Assembly (NCBI RefSeq): GCF_020829625.1
Contig: NZ_JAIVFX010000010.1
Location: 81,782-145,781 of the forward strand
Origin: Nostoc sp. XA010
GTDB taxonomy: Bacteria; Cyanobacteriota; Cyanobacteriia; Cyanobacteriales; Nostocaceae
DNA: 64,000 bases
Reading direction: 5' to 3'
The translations under genes and the position numbers were made by a program. The notes beneath the pieces were generated by a model. That model did not search any database, was not told the DNA's origin, and was given only the letters and a program-made list of their open reading frames with translations. Below, in pieces: positions 45,431 through 54,481 of this stretch. How positions within the stretch are numbered: position 1 is the first letter of the stretch; each line of letters starts with the position of its first letter.

Positions 45431-46072
45431 TTACAAAACGCCTTTAGAACTGGGAATTAGACCAGCACGACGAGGGTCGATTTCCACTGCCAACCGGGTT
45501 GCCCTCGCAAATGCCTTAAATGTAGCTTCAATAATGTGATGGGAATTAATACCATCTAGTTGCCGAATGTGTAGTGTCATTTGGCTATGGTTCACAAGTG
45601 CCACAAAAAATTCGCGTACTAGTTGGGTGTCATAGGTTCCTACACGCTGGGTAGGAATTTGCAAGCCGTAGCTGAGGTGAGGGCGTCCAGAAAAGTCTAG
45701 GGCTACCTGAACTAAAGCTTCATCCAGTGGCGCAAGAAAATTACCAAAGCGGACAATGCCTTTTCTGTCGCCTAGTGCTTGGTTAAAGGCTTGTCCTAAG
45801 GTAATACCTACATCTTCGTTGGTGTGATGGTCATCAATTTCCCAGTCTCCCTTGGCTTGAACATCTATATCAATCAGCCCGTGGGAGGCAATTTGATGCA
45901 ACATGTGATCCAAAAAGGGAACGCCTGTTGCTGCCGTGCAAGTGCCTCTACCATCCAGATTGATGGTAACTTGCACATTAGTTTCACCAGTGGTGCGGTG
46001 AACAGTGGCAATCCGAGGGGTTTTAGTTGACTGATCGTAGTTTGAATTAACTTGGCGATTGGTTGTTTGCAT
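45431..46072 (-). CDS. hisB: Imidazoleglycerol-phosphate dehydratase
   Basis: Sixth step of histidine synthesis: converts imidazole glycerol phosphate to imidazole acetol phosphate using Mn. The ATG at 46072 (MQTTNRQVNSN) gives 213 aa. Metal-ligand motifs are DHMLHQIASHG, DDHHTNEDVGI and NSHHIIEATFKAFARA, the usual duplicated His/Glu sets. The frame stays open 43 codons upstream only because it reads through a heptamer-type repeat (low-complexity IPNSPFPIPNSQFP), so the long start at 46201 is rejected. Just upstream on the same strand is fabI. Confidence 0.95.
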   Translation of the reverse strand: MQTTNRQVNSNYDQSTKTPRIATVHRTTGETNVQVTINLDGRGTCTAATGVPFLDHMLHQIASHGLIDIDVQAKGDWEIDDHHTNEDVGITLGQAFNQALGDRKGIVRFGNFLAPLDEALVQVALDFSGRPHLSYGLQIPTQRVGTYDTQLVREFFVALVNHSQMTLHIRQLDGINSHHIIEATFKAFARATRLAVEIDPRRAGLIPSSKGVL

Positions 46073-46200
46073 AGGAATGGGGAGTGGGGAGTGGAAAGTG
46101 GGGAATTGGGAATTGGGAATTGGGAATGGGGAATTGGGAATGCACAGGAATAATTCGCTTGCTCTCCTTACTCCCCCTACTCCCCACTCCCTACTCCCCA
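46073..46200. repeat. Heptamer-type inverted repeat between fabI and hisB
   Basis: GGGGAATTGGGAATTGGGAA units (46100-46140) face CTCCCCCTACTCCCCACTCC units (about 46170-46197). Similar in build to the elements at 3232 and 19730 but with a different core (GCACAGGAATAATTCGCTTG). It sits in the intercistronic space and sets the distance between the two genes. Confidence 0.75.
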
Positions 46201-46207
46201 AATTATC

Positions 46208-46984
46208 TTACATTCCCATAATTTCATATCCTGCATCTACATATAGAATTTGTCCGGTAATGCCGCTAGACAAATCACTACATAAGAAAGCGGCAGCGTT
46301 ACCCACTTCTAGCTGAGTTACGGTGCGTCGTAGGGGAGCTACTTCTTCTACATGATGGATCATATCCAAAATCCCACCCACTGCTGAAGATGCTAAAGTG
46401 CGGATGGGGCCTGCGGAGATGGCATTGACACGGATATTTTGTAGCCCTAGTTCGGCAGCTAGGTAACGCACACTAATTTCTAAGCCAGCTTTGGCAACTC
46501 CCATGACATTATAGTTAGGGATTGCTCTGACACCGCCTAAATATGTGAGGGTGACGATACTACCTCCCTCTGTCATCAAAGGTTTAGCTGCACCACTTAA
46601 CTGCACCAGCGAGTAGGTACTAATTTCTAAGGCGGTGTTGAAGCCAGAACGAGAAGTTTGGCTAAAATCTCCAGTCAAATCATCTTTGCTGGCAAAGGCA
46701 AGACAATGGATGAGGATGTCTAGCTTTCCCCACTGTTCGCGGATTGTCTCAAAAGTAGATTGAATCTGTTCATCATTTTGGACATTACAGGGAAGAAATA
46801 AGCTGGGGTTGAGGGGTTCTACCAATTCTGCAACTTTTTTTTCCATCTTGCCGCGTTCATCGGGCAGGTAGGTAATACCCAGGTTTGCTCCGGCTTTATG
46901 CAGCTGTTGGGCGATGCCCCAGGCGATCGAGCGGTTATTGGCAATACCTGTAACAAGAGCATTTTTTCCAGTCAGATTTAGCAT
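46208..46984 (-). CDS. fabI: Enoyl-[acyl-carrier-protein] reductase (NADH)
   Basis: Last step of each fatty acid elongation cycle. 258 aa. Cofactor motif GIANNRSIAWGIAQQLH near the N terminus; catalytic Tyr and Lys in the segment YLGGVRAIPNYNVMGVAKAG, in the FabI spacing; substrate loop and C-terminal SGITGQILYVDAGYEIMG intact. ATG at 46984. A HIP1-like GCGATCGATC lies just upstream. Likely co-transcribed with hisB behind it, although the repeat between them may interfere. Confidence 0.96.
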   Translation of the reverse strand: MLNLTGKNALVTGIANNRSIAWGIAQQLHKAGANLGITYLPDERGKMEKKVAELVEPLNPSLFLPCNVQNDEQIQSTFETIREQWGKLDILIHCLAFASKDDLTGDFSQTSRSGFNTALEISTYSLVQLSGAAKPLMTEGGSIVTLTYLGGVRAIPNYNVMGVAKAGLEISVRYLAAELGLQNIRVNAISAGPIRTLASSAVGGILDMIHHVEEVAPLRRTVTQLEVGNAAAFLCSDLSSGITGQILYVDAGYEIMGM

Positions 46985-47263
46985 ATAAATTGTTAATGCG
47001 ATCGATCATCTAGGAGCATACTAGAATCTGAGGCACGTTTTGTCTTTGTTTTATACAGGATTTGCAAAAATGAATATTGGTAAGAGTGTTTGCTGTGACA
47101 AAAATCTTGATTTTTCCTAAAGATATTCCCAAAATAACTTTATTTGTTCTTTAAAAAACCCTTTTTAATACTGCTATTGGAAGTACTTATCAACAATTTA
47201 TAGCTGAAAGGATCAACAATTATGTATCATTATAAACAAACAGTTATGAAGAGATTAGTTTGA

Positions 47264-47277
47264 GTATAGGAAAGTAC
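47264..47277 (+). promoter_or_regulatory. NtcA-binding site in the ntcA promoter
   Basis: GTA-TAGGAAAG-TAC is a perfect GTA-N8-TAC, 88 bases before the ntcA ATG. An AT-rich box TATTCA starts 19 bases after it (47297), close to the 20-24 base distance usual for NtcA-activated promoters. Autoregulation of ntcA is known in Anabaena. The interval 46985-47365 holds no other gene. Confidence 0.8.
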
Positions 47278-47365
47278 AGAAAGGTTGACGGTGCTTTATT
47301 CATTTTTCAGGTGTATTCTTAGGTAATCAGTTTTTGTTTTTCCGGCATTGGGTAGGGGAAGGGAG

Positions 47366-48037
47366 ATGATCGTGACACAAGATAAAGCCCTAGCAAATGT
47401 ATTTCGTCAGATGGCGACCGGGGCGTTTCCGCCAGTTGTAGAAACGTTTGAACGCAATAAAACGATCTTTTTTCCTGGCGATCCTGCCGAACGAGTTTAT
47501 TTTCTTTTGAAAGGTGCTGTTAAACTTTCCAGGGTGTACGAGGCAGGAGAGGAAATAACGGTAGCGTTGCTGCGGGAAAATAGTGTTTTTGGTGTATTGT
47601 CATTGCTGACGGGAAATAAGTCGGATCGGTTTTACCATGCGGTTGCATTTACGCCTGCGGAATTACTGTCAGCACCAATTGAACAAGTGGAGCAAGCACT
47701 CAAGGAAAATCCAGAATTATCAATGTTAATGCTGCGAGGTCTGTCTTCGCGCATTTTACAAACAGAGATGATGATTGAAACTCTCGCTCACCGAGATATG
47801 GGTTCTAGGTTGGTGAGTTTTTTGCTAATTCTTTGTCGGGATTTTGGGGTTCCTTGTGCAGATGGGATCACAATTGATCTGAAGTTATCTCATCAAGCGA
47901 TCGCAGAGGCAATTGGTTCAACTCGTGTTACCGTTACTAGGCTATTAGGGGACTTGCGTGAAAAAAAGATGATTTCTATCCACAAAAAGAAAATTACTGT
48001 GCACAAACCTGTTACCTTAAGTAGGCAATTCACATAA
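47366..48037 (+). CDS. ntcA: Global nitrogen regulator NtcA
   Basis: A CRP-family transcription factor that senses 2-oxoglutarate and controls nitrogen assimilation and heterocyst differentiation. 223 aa from ATG 47366 (MIVTQDKALANVFRQMATGA), with GGGAG as ribosome-binding site immediately upstream; an in-frame start six codons earlier is rejected. The effector domain (about 25-130, FFPGDPAERVYFLLKGAVKL) is followed by a dimer helix and a C-terminal helix-turn-helix (LSHQAIAEAIGSTRVTVTRL). The sequence appears almost the same as that remembered for Anabaena. Divergent from fabI. Confidence 0.97.
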   Translation: MIVTQDKALANVFRQMATGAFPPVVETFERNKTIFFPGDPAERVYFLLKGAVKLSRVYEAGEEITVALLRENSVFGVLSLLTGNKSDRFYHAVAFTPAELLSAPIEQVEQALKENPELSMLMLRGLSSRILQTEMMIETLAHRDMGSRLVSFLLILCRDFGVPCADGITIDLKLSHQAIAEAIGSTRVTVTRLLGDLREKKMISIHKKKITVHKPVTLSRQFT

Positions 48038-48205
48038 AATCAATTGGAGAAAGGGGAATCGGCGCGTGTTCTATTTTGAAAAATGACACTAATAGCTAGA
48101 GGTAAATCTAAAATTGAGTAATTTCAGCTATTGCCAATTTCCACTTCTTTCCAGACAATGCTTAAAAGTAGTAGGCTGTATCTGGAAGGATTTCGGTAGC
48201 TAAAG

Positions 48206-49696
48206 ATGACCACCGGATACATCCTCATTGCAGCAATTTTAATTCTGGGAGGCGTAATTGCAACCGTGGGCGATCGCATCGGCACACGAGTTGGCAAAGC
48301 CCGCCTCTCACTTTTTAACCTACGTCCGAAAAATACTGCTGTATTGGTAACCATTTTTACGGGCGGTTTGATTTCAGCATCAACCTTAGGAATTTTATTC
48401 GCTGCCGACGAAGGCTTGCGAAAGGGAGTCTTTGAATTAGAAGATATTCAAACAGACCTTAGACAGAAGCGGGAACAGCTAAAAACCGCAGAAACTCAGA
48501 AAAGTCAGGTAGAGAGTGAGCTAAACCAAGCAAGAATTGCCCAAGCAAAGGCACAACAAGACTTGCAGCTAATCAATCAATCTTTGCAGGCGGCGAATGC
48601 CAAACAACGCCAAACACAAGCTCAGTTGAATCGCACCATTAGTCAACAAGCCCAAACTCAAACTCAACTCCAACGCACTCAAGGCCAGCTAGAACAAGTT
48701 GTACCTCAGTACCAAAAAGCTATAGCTGAATTGCAAAGCGTTTACAATCAGAGAAAGGAGCTACAAGCGGCAGTTGAACTACTAAAGACAGAACGTCAAC
48801 GACTGTACGCTGAAGCTAAAAAAGCTATTGACGAAGCCAAAACAGCTATTGAAAAACGCGATCGCGAACTTGCTAATCGCCAAGAAGCCATAAAAGTGCG
48901 CGATCAAAAAATCGCCCAACTCGATCAATTGATTCAAAAGCGTAATGTAGAAGTTGCAGCGCGAGAGCAAGTGATTGCTACACGGGAATCGCGCCTCAAA
49001 GAATTGGAAGCACAACAGGAGCAACTAGAAATGGAAGTTGCAAGGCTGGAAAAATATTATCAGTCTTACCGCGACCTGCGTCTAGGTAAGCTAGCCTTAG
49101 TTCGCGGTCAAGTTCTATCTGCTGCTGTACTTCGTGTTACTCAACCTGCTGCTGCTCGTCAGGCAGTGATACAACTTTTACAAGAAGCCAATCGCAACGC
49201 TAACCTCAGATTAAGTGAGCCTGGGGCAAATCCGGCAAATGTAGAGCTAGTGCGCGTGACCCAGGATAGAGTTGACCAATTGAGCAAGCAGATTGGCGAT
49301 GGTCAAGAATACGTGGTGCGAATTTTCTCGGCTGGTAATTACGTCAGGGGAGAAAAGCAGATAGAATTTTTCACCGATACAGCCCGAAATGAATTAGTTT
49401 TTTCGGGAGGCGCAGTGCTGGCCACAACCACTGCTGATTCCAAAACCATGACATCTTATCAATTACAGCAGCGACTGGAGATACTGATTTCTGCTTCCCA
49501 ATTTCGGGCCCGTAATGCCGGAATTGTCGAAGATGTGCAAGTAGAAGGGACTTTCTTACGCTTTGTCAGCCAATTAAGACAATACAATCAACCCTTGGAG
49601 ATTAAAGCGATCGCAGCAGAGGACACTTACACAGCCGGGCCATTGAGAGTAAAATTAGTGGCAATAGTCAACGGACAAATTATTTTTAGTACTTAA
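48206..49696 (+). CDS. DUF3084-type membrane-anchored coiled-coil protein
   Basis: 496 aa. Two N-terminal membrane segments (about 3-22 and 45-68) flank a short basic loop (GDRIGTRVGKARLSLFNLRP), followed by an unbroken coiled coil rich in Q, E, K and R (about 80-290) and a globular C-terminal part (about 295-496). This build is that of the DUF3084 proteins conserved in cyanobacteria; function is not known, and an envelope or division-related scaffold role would be a guess. Same strand as ntcA but separated by 170 bases. Confidence 0.88.
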   Translation: MTTGYILIAAILILGGVIATVGDRIGTRVGKARLSLFNLRPKNTAVLVTIFTGGLISASTLGILFAADEGLRKGVFELEDIQTDLRQKREQLKTAETQKSQVESELNQARIAQAKAQQDLQLINQSLQAANAKQRQTQAQLNRTISQQAQTQTQLQRTQGQLEQVVPQYQKAIAELQSVYNQRKELQAAVELLKTERQRLYAEAKKAIDEAKTAIEKRDRELANRQEAIKVRDQKIAQLDQLIQKRNVEVAAREQVIATRESRLKELEAQQEQLEMEVARLEKYYQSYRDLRLGKLALVRGQVLSAAVLRVTQPAAARQAVIQLLQEANRNANLRLSEPGANPANVELVRVTQDRVDQLSKQIGDGQEYVVRIFSAGNYVRGEKQIEFFTDTARNELVFSGGAVLATTTADSKTMTSYQLQQRLEILISASQFRARNAGIVEDVQVEGTFLRFVSQLRQYNQPLEIKAIAAEDTYTAGPLRVKLVAIVNGQIIFST

Positions 49697-49813
49697 AACA
49701 TTATTTGCACACTGTTATTAGTAAGATTTAAACATATCGAACAGCAGTCAAAATAGTTGCTGTGATTGAATTTATTCATTTCTAAATTCTTAATTTTTAA
49801 TTTTTAATTTATT

Positions 49814-50266
49814 ATGACTTTCCCGGAATTTTCACCAACGCAACCAGTCATATTGGGGTTTGATCCAGGTCGAGATAAGTGTGGTTTAGCGGTGATGGGA
49901 CTGGATCGGCAATTGTATTATCATCAGGTCGTCTTAGCAAAAGAGGCGATCGCTACCATTGAGACACTGCGTCAAAAGTTTCCGATCTCTTTGATGGTGA
50001 TGGGCGACCAAACTACAGCCAAGGAGTGGAGACAGCAATTATATCAGGAATTGAGAGAACCGTTGAGTATTATTTTAGTGGATGAGCGCTACACAACCTT
50101 AGAAGCACGCGATCGCTATTGGCAAATGTTCCCGCCCAAAGGGTTAATAAAGCTATTGCCACAGGGTCTGCGACAGCCACCAAGACCGATAGATGACATT
50201 GTTGCCATCCTTTTAATCGAAAGATACTTAAATCGCCTCACTGAATCAGCAGTCAGCCAATTTTAG
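49814..50266 (+). CDS. YqgF/RuvX-like RNase H-fold nuclease
   Basis: A 150-aa protein with the YqgF fold: ILGFDPGRDKCGLAVMG (first strand with catalytic Asp), LMVMGDQTTAKEWRQQL, the ILVDERYTTLEARDRYW segment with conserved D-E, and PIDDIVAILLIERYL with the final Asp pair. Family members act in 16S rRNA 5' maturation or as resolvase-like nucleases. This looks like the second, cyanobacteria-type branch rather than canonical RuvX. It follows DUF3084 by 117 bases on the same strand. Confidence 0.82.
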   Translation: MTFPEFSPTQPVILGFDPGRDKCGLAVMGLDRQLYYHQVVLAKEAIATIETLRQKFPISLMVMGDQTTAKEWRQQLYQELREPLSIILVDERYTTLEARDRYWQMFPPKGLIKLLPQGLRQPPRPIDDIVAILLIERYLNRLTESAVSQF

Positions 50267-50318
50267 ATTTTAGATTTTTTCTCCAATCCAAAATCCAAAA
50301 TTGAATGGCTCCTAACTT

Positions 50319-50585
50319 TTAAAGTTCCGCCCGAATAGTAAAAGCATAATCTCCTCCAGGTTCTAGCTGATAATCTTGTTGCTCCAAAAATCGACCGAGG
50401 GGTTCTTTGATTAAGGCGCGGCCTTGGGAAGGCTTGACGGCAAGTTCTCCCCGGCGAAAATGCCACTGGAAATGCCACTCAAACTCACCTGCACTCACTT
50501 CACCCTCAAGGAAGCCGTGTTGCCAGGATTGGCGGGTGATTCTGACATGGGCAATAGTTTCTGGCAGTCGTCTTTTAGCACTCAC
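50319..50585 (-). CDS. Small conserved cyanobacterial protein, DUF3146-like
   Basis: An 88-aa protein: ETIAHVRITRQSWQHGFLEG, EWHFQWHFRRGELAVKPSQG, EPLGRFLEQQDYQLEPGGDY. Aromatic-rich beta strands, no motif of an enzyme. Length and pattern match what I recall as DUF3146. Convergent with the YqgF-like gene; a short AATCCAAAATCC repeat lies between the stop codons. Confidence 0.75.
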   Translation of the reverse strand: MSAKRRLPETIAHVRITRQSWQHGFLEGEVSAGEFEWHFQWHFRRGELAVKPSQGRALIKEPLGRFLEQQDYQLEPGGDYAFTIRAEL

Positions 50586-50894
50586 AATGCTTTATGTCAA
50601 GTGTAGAATAACAGCCGCTCATATTAAGCTGGCTTCTTATTTTATTTACCAAAATAGCTTAAATAGATAAACTGACAAAGTGAGTATTTGTAGTTGAGCA
50701 AGAATTATACTTATCGAGGATGCTGTAAAATTTCAGTTAAAAGTGACTCAAACTTACTTAATCTCGGCGTTCCGTGTCTGTATAGCAATCCTAAGTCATT
50801 CGTGAGAAACAAAATCCCCAATTTTATATGCTAAAGTCAGTGATCTATGACTTTCGTCTATCAACACACTGGTAAGTAATGCGGGTAATTTTTA
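50586..50894. other. Intergenic, nothing recognised
   Basis: AT-rich; frames on either strand are short. No repeat family, promoter or RNA gene identified. Confidence 0.5.
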
Positions 50895-51182
50895 TTAAGA
50901 TTTTAGGAATGACTGTATCCTAGAAACTGCATATCTGATACTCCTTTCATCAGTATATTGTGGGTTAATTGGAATTTCCTTGAAGAATTTAATTATAATT
51001 ACAGCCCGATAAAGCTTAAAGTATTTAAATTGCTTTTCTTGGATATCAAAACTCATAATATTCTCTAGTGGATGTTCGATAACTTCGTTGACACGGAAAC
51101 TTTTACGTTCAATAAATACCTTATTGATACTTTTATAAAAGGTACAGGTAGTTACAGGCTCAAATAATAAGCAGTAAATCAA
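50895..51182 (-). pseudogene. N-terminally truncated protein of a small cyanobacterial family
   Basis: The frame reads FEPVTTCTFYKSINKVFIER, SFRVNEVIEHPLENIMSFDI, ERSIRYAVSRIQSFLKS. The order (T-C-x-F-x-K-S-x-x-x-V-x-I-x-R, then E-H-x-L-x-x-I, then P-I-x-x-x-Y and a C-terminal helix) resembles the second half of small cyanobacterial membrane proteins whose first part has two membrane helices. Only a TTG could start it and the membrane part is missing, so I treat it as a fragment. Function unknown. Confidence 0.45.
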
Positions 51183-51445
51183 AAAGCTTAAACAACCAGT
51201 AAAAAGGCACCACCCGATGAATCAATATCTGAGTGGTTGATGCTTTAGCTGTAATCTGGTACGCGTTTCCTCTACAATTTTCATCAGTGTTTGTGTATAG
51301 AATACTTAACCCCTAAGTAGAGTATTCCCTTGGTAATCCATTCACTGATCACTAAGTCTAAGTACTAGGGAGGATTTATGATCAATCGCTAAACAAGCTT
51401 TGGCTAGCTGGTAGATAATTGGGGCAGAAAGCTAGAGCTAGAAGC

Positions 51446-52312
51446 ATGGAAACCAAACAGCTAGGAAAAACTGGTATCTTTGTAAGTGCGATCGGTTTGG
51501 GTGGTATGCCCATGTCAATTTCTAATCGCCCTCCCGAATCGGAATCAATCCAAGTTATTCATCGGGCCTTGGATCTGGGTATTACATTGATTGACACTGC
51601 CGATTCCTACTGCAAAGATGAGTCAGATAAGCACCACAACGAGCGACTAATTCACAAGGCACTTACTAGTTATAAAGGCGATATTAGCCAAGTAATTGTG
51701 GCAACGAAAGGCGGTTTGATGCGTCCCAATGGAAACTGGACAAGCAACGGGAACCCAGAACATTTACGCGAAACAATTCGAGTTAGCTTTGAAGCGTTAG
51801 GTGGTGCTAAACCCATCGATGTTTGGCAATATCATTCGCCCGATCCTAAGTACACAATCGAAGAATCCCTTGCGCCAGTTAAAGAAGCAGTCGAGGCAGG
51901 TTTAATTCGATTTGTCGGAGTTTCTAACTTTTCCGTTGAACAAATTAAGCAGGCGCGGGATGTAGTAGATATTGTCTCGGTGCAGAATCAATACAGCCCT
52001 TGGCAACGACAGCCAGAAAATGACGGCGTGTTGAAGTATTGCGAAGAACAAGGATTGACCTTTTTGCCTTGGAGTCCCTTTGGTGGTAGGCGTCGCCATC
52101 AGGATTTACAAGATATCCCTGCGATCGCTAACTTAGCTAAAGAAAAAGGCGTGTCAGTATATAATATCGTCTTGGCGTGGTTGCGTTCCAAGTCACCCGC
52201 TATTTTGCCAATTCCTGGTGCTAGCAAGGTTTCTAGCATTGAAGACTCAGCACAAGGTATCAATGTGAAACTATCTGATGAAGAAGTGCAAAAAATTGAT
52301 CGGGCAACTTAA
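51446..52312 (+). CDS. Aldo/keto reductase
   Basis: A 288-aa NADPH-dependent reductase from ATG 51446 (METKQLGKTGIFVSAIGLGG). Catalytic tetrad positions are visible: D and Y in ITLIDTADSYC, K in VIVATKGGLM, H in QYHSPDP. C-terminal LPIPGASKVSSIEDSAQGIN closes the cofactor site. An upstream in-frame TTG at 51419 is rejected. Substrate unknown. Single gene, unrelated in detail to the longer reductase at 21825. Confidence 0.92.
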   Translation: METKQLGKTGIFVSAIGLGGMPMSISNRPPESESIQVIHRALDLGITLIDTADSYCKDESDKHHNERLIHKALTSYKGDISQVIVATKGGLMRPNGNWTSNGNPEHLRETIRVSFEALGGAKPIDVWQYHSPDPKYTIEESLAPVKEAVEAGLIRFVGVSNFSVEQIKQARDVVDIVSVQNQYSPWQRQPENDGVLKYCEEQGLTFLPWSPFGGRRRHQDLQDIPAIANLAKEKGVSVYNIVLAWLRSKSPAILPIPGASKVSSIEDSAQGINVKLSDEEVQKIDRAT

Positions 52313-52439
52313 TCATTCCAAGTGATTTTCACTTCGGTGCAATGCAGTCTGAACCTCATCCCCAACCCTGATGTATCGAGATATTTAGTCTCATCCAATA
52401 CTTTGGGGTTGAATATATAGTGAGGAAAAGCGATCGCTT

Positions 52440-52898
52440 CTAAATTGACTCCAACGCCGGAACCTCGAAGTCATTAAACGAGCAAACATTGTAAGACGAA
52501 CCAGCTAGAGCCTTCACCAGCTTACCGTCGAGAGTAAGCAAAGTAGCACCTACCTGCTGTGAAAGCGCGACATAAGAGCCATCGTAGGCGGAGATTCCAT
52601 AATTTAATGCGATCGTAATTGCATCCGCCATCAAATCAGCCGTGGAGACAACACGCAAAGGAAAAGCTTTGAGGGTGGCTAAATCTGTCTGAACCTCAGC
52701 AGCAGTGTACATCCTTGCACGGACGTACTTCAATAAGGCGTTAGCACACTCAATATAAAAGAGGTCTGGAACAAATATTTCCGTCTGTGGATTGGCAAAA
52801 TGGTCGAAAAGTTGATTAACTTTGGAAGTTAATGGATCAGCAATAAAATACTTGATACACACGCTGGTATCTAAAACGCATCTTAGAGGGGTGGTCAT
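52440..52898 (-). CDS. vapC: VapC-type PIN-domain ribonuclease toxin
   Basis: A 152-aa PIN protein with all four acidic positions: D10 (CVLDTSVCIKY), E50 (FYIECANAL), D106 (SAYDGSYVALS) and D124 (LLTLDGKLV). It should cleave RNA when freed from its antitoxin. Its start overlaps the antitoxin stop by four bases (ATGA), so the pair is translationally coupled. Intact. Confidence 0.92.
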   Translation of the reverse strand: MTTPLRCVLDTSVCIKYFIADPLTSKVNQLFDHFANPQTEIFVPDLFYIECANALLKYVRARMYTAAEVQTDLATLKAFPLRVVSTADLMADAITIALNYGISAYDGSYVALSQQVGATLLTLDGKLVKALAGSSYNVCSFNDFEVPALESI

Positions 52899-53161
52899 CT
52901 GTCGCGGTCTTCTCGAATCAGTTGAGTACTATCAGGTAATCCGAAGTCTGCTGGATTCACACGGCGACGCTGGCGACTTTCTTCTAGGACTTTAAGTACA
53001 TTCTGGCGTTTCTGGTCTTCTATTTGCTGCGCTTCAGTTTTTAAAGCTTGTTCTAACAGAGTTATAACTTGGGCGTTAATGGAACGGTGTTCAGATGCCG
53101 CTAACTCTTGCAGCTTTGCATACAAATCATCGGGTAAATTTCTCACATAAAGGGTAGCCAT
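52895..53161 (-). CDS. vapB: FitA/VapB-like RHH antitoxin
   Basis: An 88-aa protein beginning MATLYVRNLPDDLYAKLQEL and continuing EHRSINAQVITLLEQAL, a ribbon-helix-helix (Arc/FitA-like) DNA-binding domain; the C-terminal half (RQRRRVNPADFGLPDSTQLI) would cover the PIN active site. First gene of the pair, four-base overlap with vapC. It diverges from the three-gene operon that starts at 53341. Confidence 0.9.
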   Translation of the reverse strand: MATLYVRNLPDDLYAKLQELAASEHRSINAQVITLLEQALKTEAQQIEDQKRQNVLKVLEESRQRRRVNPADFGLPDSTQLIREDRDR

Positions 53162-53340
53162 CGCTTTACCTCAAAGTAGAATTTATCATCATGCTAGCAC
53201 GATGCAAGCAGAGGGTGAAGGGAGCGATCGCTTTTGAAACAAATATCAAAACTAAATACTTAAAGTAGACGCTATCTTAGTATGCTCTGAGTGCTAATAT
53301 CACTTCCACTTAGTAAAATTGACCTCCTCAAAAAAATTCT

Positions 53341-54477
53341 ATGAGCATTAACGCTTTTGTGGATTATGGCTTCCCTTCTGGCAGAGATTTTTGCGTACAA
53401 TTTTTGTCTAGTTCGGAGTTTAAGGCTGCAACCCTCAGAGAAATTGCTCCGTCAGCTACGAGTAAAGAAAAGAAAGAAAAAATAGCTTTACACATAGCTG
53501 ATTCTCTTGAAAAGGGTGAACTTACTACAGACAAAGTTCTACTAGCGTATGTCAAGCAGCCAAGGATGTGGTTGAGCATCAAGCAAGGACAGAGTGCCCA
53601 TACACCTAGTTTAAAGTCGCCCGCTTTGCTATTAAGAGAATTTGGTGAAGAGGGCTGGTATGGCCCTATTCAAGAGACTACGGGATTAAAGAAATGGTAT
53701 ATTCGCACCTATAAAATTCCTGATTATATCCGCAGGAGGACTGGTGAAACTAGTCAATTTGAGGAATGCAATATTCGGTGGTCTGTCATTGCTGAGGTTG
53801 GTCATAATTATGTTGCTTTATCATGGGAAGGCTTCTCATTTACTCCACGCAGTGATGAACACACAGAGAAATCAACGCAGTTTCCTTTCTGGTTGTATAT
53901 TCCGGCATTCTTCGATCAACTAGCTGATTATCTGCAAGGTCAATGGGTTCACCCCAATCTCCCTCGTTTAGTTCTGCATGAAATGTGGAACAAATATCTC
54001 AATAAATCTATTAATGATTTTCACTATAAATGGCAGCACTTGCGGATAAGAGCAGAATCTGCTGGGGTGGCTCTGAATGCTCATAGTTCTGGAGTGCGCG
54101 AAATTGATGCGAGTGGGTTACAGGCGCTTTCTCGACAATTAGCTGAGTCTGCACTAGAGACACTTGGCTTTGCAGATGATATAGAGAAAATTAGTAATGT
54201 TGAAAATGCCATTTTGCGTACTCTGCTCAAAGAATGGGGCACTAAATCTTATGAATTCAGTCTAGACAGAGAAGCCAATTTAAGGGAAGCTGACACTGAA
54301 GGTTCAAAAACAAAAGCAGAATTAGAAAAGCTTTTCAAGGCACATTGTTACTTTGGACTCAAACCCAGCTTTAAAACCCAAGATTCTCTTCAGCACCTAA
54401 AGTGCCATTCAGGATACTATGGTGGGAGTACTGGTGTACTAAAGTTTCTTCTAAGGGAACTTGGACTTCGAGGCTAA
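53341..54477 (+). CDS. Unknown protein, first gene of a three-gene nuclease-containing cassette
   Basis: Not recognised. 378 aa, soluble, no membrane segment or signal. The N-terminal 70 residues are helical (FPSGRDFCVQFLSSSEFKAA). The middle (about 90-215) is rich in aromatic residues and beta-like (REFGEEGWYGPIQETTGLKK, WSVIAEVGHNYVALSWEGFS, PFWLYIPAFFDQLADYLQG). A helical section (about 235-320) follows, and a C-terminal domain with GLKPSFKTQDSLQHLKCHSG and GGSTGVLKFLLREL. No Walker or nuclease motif was found by eye. It heads a tight operon: the next gene starts 4 bases after its stop. A sensor or scaffold role in a defence-like module is inference from context only. Confidence 0.8.
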   Translation: MSINAFVDYGFPSGRDFCVQFLSSSEFKAATLREIAPSATSKEKKEKIALHIADSLEKGELTTDKVLLAYVKQPRMWLSIKQGQSAHTPSLKSPALLLREFGEEGWYGPIQETTGLKKWYIRTYKIPDYIRRRTGETSQFEECNIRWSVIAEVGHNYVALSWEGFSFTPRSDEHTEKSTQFPFWLYIPAFFDQLADYLQGQWVHPNLPRLVLHEMWNKYLNKSINDFHYKWQHLRIRAESAGVALNAHSSGVREIDASGLQALSRQLAESALETLGFADDIEKISNVENAILRTLLKEWGTKSYEFSLDREANLREADTEGSKTKAELEKLFKAHCYFGLKPSFKTQDSLQHLKCHSGYYGGSTGVLKFLLRELGLRG

Positions 54478-54481
54478 GGCA

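Noticed and set aside
46073..46201. Longer N terminus of hisB
   Set aside because: Encoded by a heptamer repeat; HisB begins at the ATG at 46072.
54461..54481. TTG start of the middle cassette gene
   Set aside because: Would overlap gene 1; the ATG at 54482 has AAGG upstream.
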